Positions 51,130-60,772 are shown, counted from the stretch's first letter. The stretch: 64,000 nucleotides of DNA from Paenibacillus amylolyticus (GCF_001570725.1 NZ_BCNV01000006.1:226604-290603); one strand, 5' to 3'. A program made the numbers and translations. The notes: generated by a model from the letters alone, not told the origin.

Positions 51130-52182
51130 ATGATGAAACAGTGGCAGGTTGCAAAGCGAATTCTCCCCTTGCTGGCGGTGTTCTCTTTGCTGCTATCCGC
51201 ATGCGGGCGGGAAGACTTGTCGGTAATGAAACCTCAGGGTCCTGTGGCGCAAGGCCAATATGATCTGATGAAGCTGTCCATCGCGATTATGATCGTGGTG
51301 CTCATCATTGTATTCGCCATAGCGGCCTATGTCCTGATCCGGTTTCGCAGACGGGCCGGGCAGACTGAGATGCCCGAACAGGTTGAAGGGAATTTCAAGC
51401 TGGAAGTAATATGGACAGCCATTCCGTTATTGCTGGTTATTGTGCTGGCAGTACCGACGGTACAAACGATTTTTGCCCAAGGTGAAGATCTGTCCAATGA
51501 CAAAAACGCACTTAAGGTCCAAGTCACCTCGCATCAGTACTGGTGGGAATTCACTTATCCTCAATATGACGTAACCACCGCTCAAGATCTCATCATCCCG
51601 ACCGGAACCAAAATCGCATTCGAATTGAAGACCGCTGACGTGCTTCACTCCTTCTGGGTGCCGTCACTTGCGGGCAAAATGGACACAAACCCGGATGGAA
51701 CGCTTAACAAGTTTAGTTTCTCCGCGCCAAATGAAGGCGTTTACCGCGGTAAATGTGCCGAGTTATGCGGCAGATCGCATGCTTTCATGGAATTTAAGGT
51801 AAAAGCGGTGAGTCAGGAATCCTTTGACAGATGGGTGAATCAAATGAAAGCACCCGCAGTCCTTCCTGAAGATGCTCAATTGGCCGAAAAATTCAAAACA
51901 AATTGCCTTTCTTGCCACGCTGTTGGCGACCAAGGTGGACCTGTTGCACCTGACCTGACGGGAATCGGCGGCAAAGAATCTGTCGCAGGCATTCTGCTGA
52001 ATTATCGTGAGGGACAGGAAGAAGGAAACCCGGTACTGGATAACATGAAAGAATGGCTCCATGATCCACAATCCGTGAAGCCGGGCAATACCATGCCGAA
52101 TCCCAAAGATCTTGGGTTGACGGATGAAGAAATCGACGGAATTGCCGAATATCTGGCCAACTACAAATTGGACTATGAATAG
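51130..52182 (+). CDS. ctaC: Cytochrome c oxidase subunit II (caa3 type)
   Basis: A 350-residue lipoprotein subunit: signal peptide with lipobox LSAC, two membrane helices (about 50-75 and 95-115), the CuA domain with HSFWVPSLAGKMD and CAELCGRSHAFM, and a fused C-terminal cytochrome c domain with heme site CLSCH (about residue 258) and axial Met in NTMPNPKDLG. It accepts electrons at CuA from its own cytochrome domain. Paired ATGs at 51130/51133; GGGGTAG upstream. Confidence 0.96.
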   Translation: MMKQWQVAKRILPLLAVFSLLLSACGREDLSVMKPQGPVAQGQYDLMKLSIAIMIVVLIIVFAIAAYVLIRFRRRAGQTEMPEQVEGNFKLEVIWTAIPLLLVIVLAVPTVQTIFAQGEDLSNDKNALKVQVTSHQYWWEFTYPQYDVTTAQDLIIPTGTKIAFELKTADVLHSFWVPSLAGKMDTNPDGTLNKFSFSAPNEGVYRGKCAELCGRSHAFMEFKVKAVSQESFDRWVNQMKAPAVLPEDAQLAEKFKTNCLSCHAVGDQGGPVAPDLTGIGGKESVAGILLNYREGQEEGNPVLDNMKEWLHDPQSVKPGNTMPNPKDLGLTDEEIDGIAEYLANYKLDYE

Positions 52183-52214
52183 AACAGCAAGGACGAAGAA
52201 GGGGGTACACAACC

Positions 52215-54104
52215 TTGGCTCATGCGCATAGCGTCAAGAGGTACAGGGGCTTGATGGATTGGATCACCACCGTCGATCACAAAAAAATCGCCATTCTCTA
52301 TTTGGTTGCAGGTGGATTTTTCTTTGGAATCGGCGGCATTGAAGCCATTTTGATTCGGATTCAACTCATGAAGCCGATGAATGATTTTGTATCGGCACAG
52401 GTCTTTAACGAATTGATTACCATGCACGGAACAACGATGATTTTCCTTGGTGTCATGCCACTTATATTTGCCATTATGAATGCTGTCGTGCCTTTGCAGA
52501 TCGGGGCGCGGGATGTGGCTTTCCCGTTTCTTAACGCGCTGGGTTTCTGGACGTTCCTGTTTGGGGGATTGTTGCTGAACCTGAGCTGGGTTATGGGCGG
52601 GGCACCGGATGCGGGTTGGACCTCATATACGCCGCTTTCGGGCAGTGAATATAGTGGAACGCATGGTGTGGATTTCTACACCATCGGTCTCCAGATCGCA
52701 GGTCTGGGAACACTGATCGGGGGCATTAACTTTCTCGCAACGATTATTACCATGCGTGCTCCAGGCATGTCTTACATGCGGATGCCGATGTTTACATGGA
52801 CGACATTTATTACATCTGCCATTATCCTTTTTGCTTTTCCTGCCATCACGGTAGGGCTTGTACTTTTAACGTTTGATCGTATTCTGGGAGCGAATTTCTT
52901 CGATGTCGCAGGTGGCGGTAATCCGGTACTCTGGCAGCACATCTTCTGGATCTTCGGGCACCCGGAAGTATACATTCTGATTTTGCCGGCATTTGGTATC
53001 ATCTCGGAGGTTATTCCGACCTTCTCGCGTAAGCGGTTGTTTGGATACAGCTCCATGGTATTTGCCACCATCCTGATTGCCTTCCTGGGCTTCATGGTAT
53101 GGGCGCATCACATGTTTACAACAGGTTTGGGTAATGTAGCCAACGCGCTTTTCTCCATCTCCACGATGTTGATTGCCGTACCAACCGGGATCAAAATCTT
53201 TAACTGGCTCTTTACGATGTGGGGTGGACAGATCCGCTTTACGGCGGCAAATCTGTTTGCGGTTGGATTCGTTCCAACCTTCGTTATGGGTGGTGTTACA
53301 GGCGTCATGCTGGCATCTGCTCCGGCGGATTTCCAGTTCCATGATACGTACTTTGTTGTGGCCCACTTTCACTACGTTATTGTAGGGGGACTGGTGCTCG
53401 GATTGTTCTCGGGACTGCATTACTGGTGGCCGAAGATGTTCGGACGTATTCTGAGCGAAACACTGGGTAAATGGACATTCTGGACATTTATGATCGGTTT
53501 CCAATTAACGTTCTTTGTACAGCATTTCCTCGGTCTGATGGGGATGCAGCGCCGGATCGTTACATACTTACCGAATCAGGACTTTGACCTGCTCAATCTG
53601 GTCAGCTCTGTCGGTGCGTTTCTGATGGGTGTTGGGGTTATCATGTTCCTCGTGAACATCGTGATCACAACAAGAAAACCGGCTGGTGCGCCGAACGATC
53701 CGTGGGAAGACGGACGTACACTGGAATGGTCCATTCCTTCCCCGCCACCGGAATATAACTTCAAGCAGACTCCACTGGTACGCGGAATCGATGCGTATTG
53801 GAAGGAAAAGATGGCAGGACATACAGAGATGACACCGGCAGAACCCGTAGGTTCGATTCATATGCCTTCAGCAACGCCGTTGCCGTTTGTAATGTCTGTA
53901 GGTATCTTTATCGCAGGACTCGGCTTGATGTTTAGCAAGGATGATTTCGGCAATGCGTTTATGAACGGATTATTCAACAATTATATTGTGGTTATTATTG
54001 GACTCGTAATCACATTTGGCGCAATGGCACTTCGTTCACTTTATGATGATCATGGCTGGCATATTGAACCGGAGGATCAGGATGAGAAGGGGGCTAGAAC
54101 ATGA
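52215..54104 (+). CDS. ctaD: Cytochrome c oxidase subunit I
   Basis: A 629-residue catalytic subunit with at least 13 helices. Heme a ligand His in TMHGTTMIF, CuB/His-Tyr segment HIFWIFGHPEVYILILPAFG, and the two other heme/copper histidines in VAHFHYVIVGG are visible. TTG start at 52215 behind GAAGGGGG. It reduces oxygen to water and pumps protons. It overlaps ctaE by ATGA. Confidence 0.97.
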   Translation: MAHAHSVKRYRGLMDWITTVDHKKIAILYLVAGGFFFGIGGIEAILIRIQLMKPMNDFVSAQVFNELITMHGTTMIFLGVMPLIFAIMNAVVPLQIGARDVAFPFLNALGFWTFLFGGLLLNLSWVMGGAPDAGWTSYTPLSGSEYSGTHGVDFYTIGLQIAGLGTLIGGINFLATIITMRAPGMSYMRMPMFTWTTFITSAIILFAFPAITVGLVLLTFDRILGANFFDVAGGGNPVLWQHIFWIFGHPEVYILILPAFGIISEVIPTFSRKRLFGYSSMVFATILIAFLGFMVWAHHMFTTGLGNVANALFSISTMLIAVPTGIKIFNWLFTMWGGQIRFTAANLFAVGFVPTFVMGGVTGVMLASAPADFQFHDTYFVVAHFHYVIVGGLVLGLFSGLHYWWPKMFGRILSETLGKWTFWTFMIGFQLTFFVQHFLGLMGMQRRIVTYLPNQDFDLLNLVSSVGAFLMGVGVIMFLVNIVITTRKPAGAPNDPWEDGRTLEWSIPSPPPEYNFKQTPLVRGIDAYWKEKMAGHTEMTPAEPVGSIHMPSATPLPFVMSVGIFIAGLGLMFSKDDFGNAFMNGLFNNYIVVIIGLVITFGAMALRSLYDDHGWHIEPEDQDEKGART

Positions 54105-54727
54105 CAACCTCACATGCCGAACCGGTGAACGACAAATTGCCGCATGAACCGGAGAAAGCAACGCTGGAAGGACGTAACAAGCTTATCGCCTTCTGGTTGT
54201 TCCTTGGCGGCGAGACGGTACTGTTCGGTACACTCTTTGCTACCTTCCTGGCTCTTCGTGGTCAAACCAATGATGGACCTACGGCGAATGAATTGTTCCA
54301 CCTGCCACTGGTGGCCGCTGCAACGTTTATACTCCTGGTCAGTAGTTTGACGAGTGTATTTGCGATTCAGGCCATGCATAAGGGCAAGCGAGATGCACTA
54401 GCGTTGTGGCTAGGCATCACGGTGTTACTGGGTATGGGATTTCTCGCACTGGAAATATACGAGTTCTATGAGTATGTGAAACATAAAGAGTTCGGTATGA
54501 CCACGAGTGCATTCAGTTCAGCATTTTATACACTGGTCGGGTTCCACGGAGCCCACGTTGCTTTCGGTATTGTGTGGATCGGAATCATTATCGGGCAGCT
54601 GTTCAAAAAAGGATTGACGGTCGTAACTGCACCTAAAGTATACGTCTCCGCAATGTACTGGCACTTTATTGACGTGGTCTGGGTGTTCATCTTTACGGTC
54701 GTGTACCTGCTCGGAAAGGTGGGGTAA
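54101..54727 (+). CDS. ctaE: Cytochrome c oxidase subunit III
   Basis: A 208-residue membrane subunit with five helices, the five-helix form of Gram-positive oxidases. LIAFWLFLGGETVLFGTLFATF, GFHGAHVAFG and the ending YWHFIDVVWVFIFTVVYL are family marks. Translation is coupled to ctaD. Confidence 0.96.
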   Translation: MTTSHAEPVNDKLPHEPEKATLEGRNKLIAFWLFLGGETVLFGTLFATFLALRGQTNDGPTANELFHLPLVAAATFILLVSSLTSVFAIQAMHKGKRDALALWLGITVLLGMGFLALEIYEFYEYVKHKEFGMTTSAFSSAFYTLVGFHGAHVAFGIVWIGIIIGQLFKKGLTVVTAPKVYVSAMYWHFIDVVWVFIFTVVYLLGKVG

Positions 54728-54730
54728 CAC

Positions 54731-55051
54731 ATGTCGGCACAGGATAAGACAGATGAACAGCCTGTGAAACACCGTCACCGGACGGAAGGGCCACAGAAAC
54801 ACGTCGTGGTGTTTATCTTCTCCATTATTCTTACGCTGATTGCGTTTGCGGCTGCTTCTGCCGGAGGGGTCAACACAACCTTTACGATTATTATTTTGCT
54901 CGTTATGGCTATTCTTCAGGTATTCGTTCAATTGGGTTACTGGATGCACATGAAGGATAAAGGGCATCTGATGCCGATCCTGTTCATGGCCTTTGGATTT
55001 TTCGTAGCCTTTACGTGCATTATTATGGCACTGTATTGGGTCTGGTGGTAA
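54731..55051 (+). CDS. ctaF: Cytochrome c oxidase subunit IV
   Basis: A 106-residue protein with three membrane helices (about 25-45, 55-72, 80-102). FVQLGYWMHMKDKGHLMPI is the conserved inter-helix segment. It starts 3 bp after ctaE. It aids assembly of the CuB centre in related oxidases. Confidence 0.93.
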   Translation: MSAQDKTDEQPVKHRHRTEGPQKHVVVFIFSIILTLIAFAAASAGGVNTTFTIIILLVMAILQVFVQLGYWMHMKDKGHLMPILFMAFGFFVAFTCIIMALYWVWW

Positions 55052-55056
55052 AAGAG

Positions 55057-55085
55057 ATGGCGGCGGCGCATTGCCGCCGTCTTTT
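55057..55085 (+). terminator. Terminator or attenuator between ctaF and ctaG
   Basis: GATGGCGGC pairs with GCCGCCGTC around a short loop, followed by TTTT. It would reduce ctaG transcription relative to ctaCDEF. Confidence 0.7.
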
Positions 55086-55159
55086 CCCCTTTTTGGCGAA
55101 AGGATCTTCTCAAAGGAATACTGGCAACAATCAAATTAGGTCACGGGGAGGTTTCCCGT

Positions 55160-56083
55160 ATGCTCGGGTTGCAATACTTTAGCTTCAACGACTTATGGAG
55201 TCCGCTTATATTGGCGTTATTTCTGATCATTGCTGCAGCCTATTTGGTGCTTGTCGGACCGTTAAGCGAGCAAATAAAGGATGCAGAGCCAGCGACTGCT
55301 GCACAGAAAATCATGTTTATTACGGGATTGTTCGTCCTGTATCTGGCTCAAGCAGGGCCCTTTAATTTGCTCGGTCACGTGATGTTTAGCTTCCACATGG
55401 TAAGCATGGCGTTCTCCTATCTGGTAGCCCCGCCGCTGATGATGAAAGGATTGCCGATCTGGGTATGGCGCAAAATCGTACGTTGGTTGCCTACACGCCA
55501 GCTATCGTTCCTGGCTCATCCGATCGTTGCGGCAGTACTCTTTAACGGACTGTTCTCGCTGTATCATCTGCCAATTGTACATGATTACGTGATGTTGAAT
55601 TTTACCGTTCACCGGTTGTATTATATTGCCCTGTTTATCACCTCCATGCTGATGTGGTGGACATTGCTGAATCCATTGCCAGAAGGCAGACAAGCATCGG
55701 GGTTATCCAAGATCGGTTTTATTTTCTTGAATATGGTACTGCTTACGCCTGCGTGTGGCTTGATTATCTTTGCGTCCGAGCCATTGTATCAGACGTACAG
55801 CAACCCTGCAGTATGGGCTGAAGCGATGAGGTATTGTGTGTCTGGAGATTCTACAGCGTTACTTCGCTCATTTGGTGGTCCGGCCTTCTTCAACTTTTTG
55901 TCTTCCGCGAAGGAAGATCAGCAGGTTGGTGGCATTGTGATGAAGTTTATTCAGGAGGGGATCTTTGCCTCCATGCTGGCCTATGTATTTTTCCAATGGT
56001 ATCGGAAAGAGAAACAGGAAGATGATGATGATTCGTATCCCGCAGGGGGTACAGGAGGGCCGCTTAATCCGGCTGCCAAATAA
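55160..56083 (+). CDS. ctaG: Cytochrome c oxidase assembly factor CtaG
   Basis: A 307-residue membrane protein with about seven helices of the caa3-type CtaG family, which helps insert copper into subunit I. HVMFSFHMVSMAFSYLVAPPLM carries conserved His and Met residues for copper. It follows the oxidase genes in the usual order. Confidence 0.94.
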   Translation: MLGLQYFSFNDLWSPLILALFLIIAAAYLVLVGPLSEQIKDAEPATAAQKIMFITGLFVLYLAQAGPFNLLGHVMFSFHMVSMAFSYLVAPPLMMKGLPIWVWRKIVRWLPTRQLSFLAHPIVAAVLFNGLFSLYHLPIVHDYVMLNFTVHRLYYIALFITSMLMWWTLLNPLPEGRQASGLSKIGFIFLNMVLLTPACGLIIFASEPLYQTYSNPAVWAEAMRYCVSGDSTALLRSFGGPAFFNFLSSAKEDQQVGGIVMKFIQEGIFASMLAYVFFQWYRKEKQEDDDDSYPAGGTGGPLNPAAK

Positions 56084-56118
56084 TGAAGTCAATGTTCTAA
56101 CAAGAGGGGGAACACACG

Positions 56119-56583
56119 ATGGATATGTATTTTTTGCTACCCACGATCAGCACTTCGTTCATTGTGATTAGTGCAGTATTGGTGGGGATCGGATGGGCAC
56201 TGATTATTCGAGGCAAACGTGAGGCACACCAGACCGCTATGGTAGCGGGAGCGATTGCGGCTCTGATCTTCTTTGTGATCTATATGTCCCGAACGGTGTT
56301 CGTGGGCAATACGGCTTGGGGCGGGGACCCGGATCTGGAGATCTTTTACCGGATATTTCTGATCTTTCATATTATCCTGGCTACCGTGGCTGCGGTATTC
56401 GGCATCTCCACACTGGTGCTGGGATTCAAAAAGAAGTTCGGAACGCATCGCCGCTGGGGCAAGTTCACGTCCATGATCTGGTTCGGCTCAGCACTGACAG
56501 GTGTTATCGTGTATGTCCTGTTGTATCTGTTATATCCTGGTGGTCATACACGTCCGGTATGGGAAGCTATCCTCGGCGTATAA
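56119..56583 (+). CDS. DUF420 membrane protein
   Basis: A 154-residue protein with four to five helices of the DUF420/YozB family. Conserved histidines appear in REAHQTAMV, FHIILATVA and GTHRRWGKFT. It regularly follows caa3 oxidase genes and may act in oxidase assembly. AGGGGG precedes ATG. Confidence 0.9.
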   Translation: MDMYFLLPTISTSFIVISAVLVGIGWALIIRGKREAHQTAMVAGAIAALIFFVIYMSRTVFVGNTAWGGDPDLEIFYRIFLIFHIILATVAAVFGISTLVLGFKKKFGTHRRWGKFTSMIWFGSALTGVIVYVLLYLLYPGGHTRPVWEAILGV

Positions 56584-56647
56584 AAGTAGAGGGATAACAT
56601 CCGGCTACCCGGGCGTGCGTCACTATGTCCTTCTGAAAATATGAAAA

Positions 56648-56675
56648 TGGACGAATCTAGCAGATGATTCGTCCA
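56648..56675. terminator. Hairpin after the oxidase cluster
   Basis: TGGACGAATC pairs perfectly with GATTCGTCCA. A proper T-tract exists only on the minus strand, so termination on the plus strand may be inefficient. Confidence 0.55.
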
Positions 56676-56725
56676 CGCTTCCTCTCTCATCCATTCATAG
56701 AATGAGTTCGAGAGGGGGAAACAAA

Positions 56726-57097
56726 ATGAAAAAAACAGTCAACGTCAGTCAAACGTATCCGCGTCTTACCGTGTATTCAGAAGAGAACTACAGAGGGAGA
56801 AGCCGCATCTATCGTGGCAACACAGGTCTTCGTAACCTGGACAATATTTTGGACGGGGTAGAGAGCCTGCGCTTTTTCTCAACAAGTTCCAATGCAACAC
56901 TGGTTGTGTTTACGCGGCCTAACTTTCAGGGTGGATTCCGTGTCTTCCGAGGCAACACCAACTTGAGAGATTTGGATGATCTGATCCGTGGCAATGACGT
57001 GGAATCCCTGATCTCTACGAATGAGCGGCTGACTCTGGCCGAGATTCGTGCGATCCGTAGCAACCGCAGTCTGCCTAGCGGCTATAACCTCGTATAA
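56726..57097 (+). CDS. Beta/gamma-crystallin-like protein
   Basis: A 123-residue protein made of two Greek-key repeats: LTVYSEENYRGRSRIYRGNT with GVESLRFF, and LVVFTRPNFQGGFRVFRGNT with DVESLIST. These match the beta/gamma-crystallin fold, which often binds calcium in microbes. There is no signal peptide, so it is likely cytoplasmic or spore-associated. ATG 56726 follows GAGAGGGGG; the upstream ATG at 56702 overlaps that site. Confidence 0.82.
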   Translation: MKKTVNVSQTYPRLTVYSEENYRGRSRIYRGNTGLRNLDNILDGVESLRFFSTSSNATLVVFTRPNFQGGFRVFRGNTNLRDLDDLIRGNDVESLISTNERLTLAEIRAIRSNRSLPSGYNLV

Positions 57098-57135
57098 TCG
57101 CAAGGCCTCTTCTTCTAACAGGTGCTAGAGAACGG

Positions 57136-57187
57136 CAAAGGGCTGTACCCGAATTGTGTTTACACAATAATGGGTACAGCCTTCTTT
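57136..57187. terminator. Bidirectional terminator
   Basis: AAGGGCTGTACCC pairs with GGGTACAGCCTT, with an inner ATTGTG/CACAAT stem and a T-run. It separates convergent genes. Confidence 0.85.
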
Positions 57188-57206
57188 TGTGATTAGGGAA
57201 TAGGGT

Positions 57207-57536
57207 TTAATCCCCGCCACCTCCACTGTCTCCGCCACCACTATCCCCACTGCTGTCATTGCTGCTACCATTGTCGCTGTTGTGATGAGAATGTGTGCCT
57301 GATGAAGAATCCGAATCATGGTATTTTTGATCCGGTGTGTGTCTGGAATGTCGATCATAGGAGTCATCTCCTGTAATGACCGGATATCCCGAAGCAGAGT
57401 CCGTATAACCATTGTTACGACGGATGCGGTGTCTGCCTTTCTTAGCAGAATGACGATGAGGTTCATCCCGGAGGATCAACCAGATGACGACGATAAGGAA
57501 AAGGAGAACAAACCCGAGCTCGACCAGCCAATCCAT
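57207..57536 (-). CDS. Small membrane-anchored low-complexity protein
   Basis: A 109-residue protein: one membrane helix (about 4-22, VELGFVLLFLIVVIWLIL), a basic stretch, then a disordered His/Ser/Asp/Gly-rich tail ending GGGDSGGGGD. A good GAAAGGAAGG site precedes ATG 57536. No family is recognised; the tail could bind metal. Confidence 0.7.
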   Translation of the reverse strand: MDWLVELGFVLLFLIVVIWLILRDEPHRHSAKKGRHRIRRNNGYTDSASGYPVITGDDSYDRHSRHTPDQKYHDSDSSSGTHSHHNSDNGSSNDSSGDSGGGDSGGGGD

Positions 57537-57634
57537 AGCTGTAACCTTCCTTTCATTAATTCGTTACTATAATCATTTTAACGTAAATTCGAACTATGTC
57601 CCATCCCGTCTTCCTGATTCAGGAAAATTAGGGG

Positions 57635-57686
57635 TTGACGGGATGAGAAATCGGTCTGTATACTGTGTATATTGATATATACAGTA
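57635..57686 (+). promoter_or_regulatory. Promoter and GntR operator of the ABC locus
   Basis: TTGACG (57635-57640), 18 bp, TATACT (57659-57664). A 26-bp palindrome (57661-57686; arms TACTGTGTATAT and ATATATACAGTA, one mismatch, TG centre) overlaps the -10 and start site. It is the likely operator of the YtrA-like GntR protein encoded 860 bp downstream. Confidence 0.75.
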
Positions 57687-57744
57687 AACACAGTGAACAC
57701 CATAAGCAAGATGAGTGGATGACAGGTGAAAGGCAGGCGTGCAT

Positions 57745-58458
57745 ATGAACGAATGGAAGCAGGCGTGGTGGTTGACCCGCAGCCAGATGCATAAGGATAA
57801 GCTCCAATGGCTATGGTCTGCATTATTCATGATATACACTGGCAGCATGAGCGGTGTGATGTTATTAGGACAACAACAGACAGATTTCATTAATCCTGTA
57901 GTGGATGCCTTCTTTTTGATCATGTTGCCATTTCAAGGGTTCATGTTCTGCAGGCGCTCCTTCCGTTACATACAGGAGGATTCCTATACGCAGATGCTGG
58001 CCTACTATCGCAGAATTCCCATCCCGGAACAAGCGGTGATGTGGTCCAGGTTACAGCAGTCTCTGATGGCGTTTGCTTACAATGGTATCTTTTTCTACGG
58101 ATCGTTATATGTAGTTAACCTGCATGCCGAAGGATTCCGATGGGATCAATATCTGGCCTTTAGCCTTACCTGTACGGGTTATGGACTTGTGGTAACAGGA
58201 TTGTATATTTACGGAGAGTTTCTAAACAGTGGCAAGAAATACTTGGTTCTTAGTATGCTTTTTATACCAATCGCGATTGGCCTATCCTTGCTGATTCGAA
58301 TGTCAGACAGTTACGGATTGCGAATGGTAATGGATGCAAGTAAATCATGGGGGCTGCTCTCCCCGATCATGTGGATTGCTCTGATAGCTGGCGTAGCTGG
58401 ATTATGGCTGTTTAGTCGCTTGACGTTGAAGAAGTTGGTTCTTCGGGATTTGAATTAA
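57745..58458 (+). CDS. ABC-type membrane protein of the GntR-controlled locus
   Basis: A 237-residue membrane protein with six predicted helices and a soluble N-terminal segment. The gene order (membrane protein, GntR, ATPase) suggests it is the permease partner of the ATPase at 58953. ATG 57745 is preferred over GTG 57739. Sequence alone does not name a family. Confidence 0.75.
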   Translation: MNEWKQAWWLTRSQMHKDKLQWLWSALFMIYTGSMSGVMLLGQQQTDFINPVVDAFFLIMLPFQGFMFCRRSFRYIQEDSYTQMLAYYRRIPIPEQAVMWSRLQQSLMAFAYNGIFFYGSLYVVNLHAEGFRWDQYLAFSLTCTGYGLVVTGLYIYGEFLNSGKKYLVLSMLFIPIAIGLSLLIRMSDSYGLRMVMDASKSWGLLSPIMWIALIAGVAGLWLFSRLTLKKLVLRDLN

Positions 58459-58547
58459 AATGAGAGTTGAGCTTATGTACGAATACAGGATGAAACCGGC
58501 ACGGTCAGCTAACAGCCTGGAGTGTACCGGAGGGCGAGGTGCAAGAT

Positions 58548-58937
58548 GTGAAAATACCCATTCAAATTAATGAAAATAGCGCTGAACCTTTATACCACCA
58601 AATTGAAAATCAGTTAAGATCATTAATTATTACGGGTCAGTTGGGGGAGGGAACACATTTGCCGTCCATTCGTGAGTTCGCCGGAGCGCTGAATTGCAGT
58701 GTCATTACGGTTAGACGGGTCTATCAGGATCTGGAGAATGAAGGCCTGCTTCGTACGAAGCAGGGGACAGGTACATTTGTGGCCCAGGTAGAAGCCGGCG
58801 ACAGAGAAAATTATAGATTGAAGGCCGCACAGGAAGCGATGCAGGCAGCGGTGCAATCCGGGAAATCGGTAGGGTGCACGGAAGACGAGATGGAGAGCCT
58901 GTTCCGGGAAGTCCTGAAGACTATTTACGCGAAGTAA
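58548..58937 (+). CDS. GntR family regulator, YtrA subfamily
   Basis: A 129-residue short GntR regulator. The winged helix (about 10-75: PLYHQIENQLRSLIITGQL, LPSIREFAGALNCSVITVRR, GLLRTKQGTGTFV) is followed by only a short helical tail, as in YtrA proteins. GTG 58548 is 6 nt after GAGGTG; GTG 58539 is an alternative. It should repress its own operon through the palindrome at 57661-57686; wall-active antibiotics induce related loci. Confidence 0.9.
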   Translation: MKIPIQINENSAEPLYHQIENQLRSLIITGQLGEGTHLPSIREFAGALNCSVITVRRVYQDLENEGLLRTKQGTGTFVAQVEAGDRENYRLKAAQEAMQAAVQSGKSVGCTEDEMESLFREVLKTIYAK

Positions 58938-58952
58938 GGGAGTGATGCATAC

Positions 58953-59849
58953 ATGGAACCCATAGCAATCCAGTTGAACGGCGTATCCAAAATGCGAAAA
59001 CGCAGAGTTATTGGCCCGATTGATCTTTCCATCCCGGAAGGGTATGTAGTCGCTATTCTCGGTCATAACGGTTCAGGTAAAAGTACACTTCTTAACATGC
59101 TGCAGCAAGTAGTGCTGCCAGATGCCGGACAGATTATATGGTTTGGGAAGGAACATGAGGGGCCGCTCCCCGTTGAACTGAGACAACAGATTGGTTTTGT
59201 GGCTGACAACGCTGGTTCGGAAGAGAACCGGATAACAGCACAGGAAGCAGCCCTTTTTCGCTCCTACTGGTACCCGCGTTGGGATATGAAGTTGTTCGAC
59301 CAACTGATTCATGATATGGAAGTACCTGTTGATGTGAAGTTGAACAAGATGTCCAAGGGAGAACGGCGAAAGTTTGAGATTGCAGCTGCAATTGCAGCTC
59401 GCCCAAGATTATTACTTTTGGATGAGCCGTCATCAGGACTGGACCCCTTTGCCTGGAAAGTGATGGTTGAGCAGTTCCGTACCTTCATGGCTGGGGGAGA
59501 CACCACGATTCTGATTGCCACACATATTGCGGACGAAGTCAAAAGGCTTGCGGATTACATCGTATTGATGCACCGTGGTCAGTCACTGGGGATGGCCGAA
59601 AAAGATATGGTGCTCGATCAATGGAAAGAAGTCTGGTATGAAGGAGATTTAAGGCCAGAGAGTATCCCAGGTGTTGTGGAATCTTCTTTGGAAGAGGGAG
59701 GTCTGGTTCGCGTCATTACAACTCGAGTCAGCGAAGCGCAGGAAAGGCTGGAGTTGTCCAGTAACCGAGTATTGAAAATCCGTAACCTGGAATTGGATGA
59801 AGTGCTGGCGTTCTGGATTGCCGGGTATGCACCCGTACAGTGGAAATAA
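58953..59849 (+). CDS. ABC transporter ATP-binding protein (YtrB-like)
   Basis: A 298-residue ATPase. Walker A AILGHNGSGKSTLLNM, a degenerate signature MSKGERRKFEIAAAI, Walker B LLLLDEPSSGLD and switch His in IATHIADE. The overall pattern matches YtrB/BcrA-type exporter ATPases. It starts 15 bp after the GntR gene. Confidence 0.88.
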   Translation: MEPIAIQLNGVSKMRKRRVIGPIDLSIPEGYVVAILGHNGSGKSTLLNMLQQVVLPDAGQIIWFGKEHEGPLPVELRQQIGFVADNAGSEENRITAQEAALFRSYWYPRWDMKLFDQLIHDMEVPVDVKLNKMSKGERRKFEIAAAIAARPRLLLLDEPSSGLDPFAWKVMVEQFRTFMAGGDTTILIATHIADEVKRLADYIVLMHRGQSLGMAEKDMVLDQWKEVWYEGDLRPESIPGVVESSLEEGGLVRVITTRVSEAQERLELSSNRVLKIRNLELDEVLAFWIAGYAPVQWK

Positions 59850-59866
59850 CCGAAGGGAGACGATAA

Positions 59867-60772
59867 ATGATGAACCGATTGGAATTGAAGCAAGTCGTCA
59901 AGCAATATGCAGACAAAACAGCCGTTAATGGAGTCACGCTCAATGTAAAAGAGGGGGAGATTTACGGACTGCTCGGAGCCAATGGTGCAGGTAAAACGAC
60001 AACAATGCGCATGGTGCTCGGACTGATTCATCCTGACGGAGGCAATATCCTGTACAACGGCAAGCCGTACAATACGGAGCTGCAACAGATTATGGGTTAT
60101 CTTCCGGAAGAACGCGGATTGTACCCGAAGGTGAAAGTCAGCGAACAGATTAATTACCTGGCACGGCTTCGTGGCATGAATGGCAAGGATGCAGACCAGA
60201 GCCTCAAGTACTGGCTGAACCGGTTTGAGGTACCTGAGTATTACGATAAGAAGATTGAGGAGTTATCCAAAGGTAATCAGCAGAAAATGGGCTTTATCGC
60301 AGCCGTAGTGCATAGACCGCAGATTCTCATTCTGGATGAAGCGTTCAGTGGGCTGGATCCTGTGAACGTGGAATTACTCAAGTCCACCGTCAAGGAATTG
60401 CGTGACGAAGGCACGGCCATTCTGTTCTCAACACACCGTATGGAGCATGTTGAAGAGTTGTGTCGTCAGATCACCATTCTGCATCGTTCCAACACTGTAG
60501 TACAAGGAGAGATCAAGGAGATCAAGAGCCGGTATCCGCGTGAACAGGTGTTCCTGGGTACGACTGGAAATGTGGAAGGGCTCGAACAATTGTCTGGAGT
60601 GAAAAAAGTTGAGCGGAATGAGCGTGGGTACCTGATACATATTAGTCAGGTGGAAGCGGCTCAAGAGATTTTGAGAACAGCTATGACCCAGACGACAGTG
60701 GAACACTTTGAACTCAAGGAACCAACGCTTAACCAAATCTTTATTCGTGAGGTAGGTGAGTCGAATGAATAA
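59867..60772 (+). CDS. ABC transporter ATPase, NatA/YhaQ-like
   Basis: A 301-residue ATPase with Walker A LLGANGAGKTTTMRM, signature LSKGNQQKMGFIAAV, Walker B ILILDEAFSGLD and a C-terminal extension typical of NatA/YhaQ. It starts 17 bp after the previous ATPase, so the GntR operon may read through. It pairs with the permease that overlaps its end by 8 bp. The related Bacillus pairs expel sodium or toxic compounds. Confidence 0.9.
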   Translation: MMNRLELKQVVKQYADKTAVNGVTLNVKEGEIYGLLGANGAGKTTTMRMVLGLIHPDGGNILYNGKPYNTELQQIMGYLPEERGLYPKVKVSEQINYLARLRGMNGKDADQSLKYWLNRFEVPEYYDKKIEELSKGNQQKMGFIAAVVHRPQILILDEAFSGLDPVNVELLKSTVKELRDEGTAILFSTHRMEHVEELCRQITILHRSNTVVQGEIKEIKSRYPREQVFLGTTGNVEGLEQLSGVKKVERNERGYLIHISQVEAAQEILRTAMTQTTVEHFELKEPTLNQIFIREVGESNE

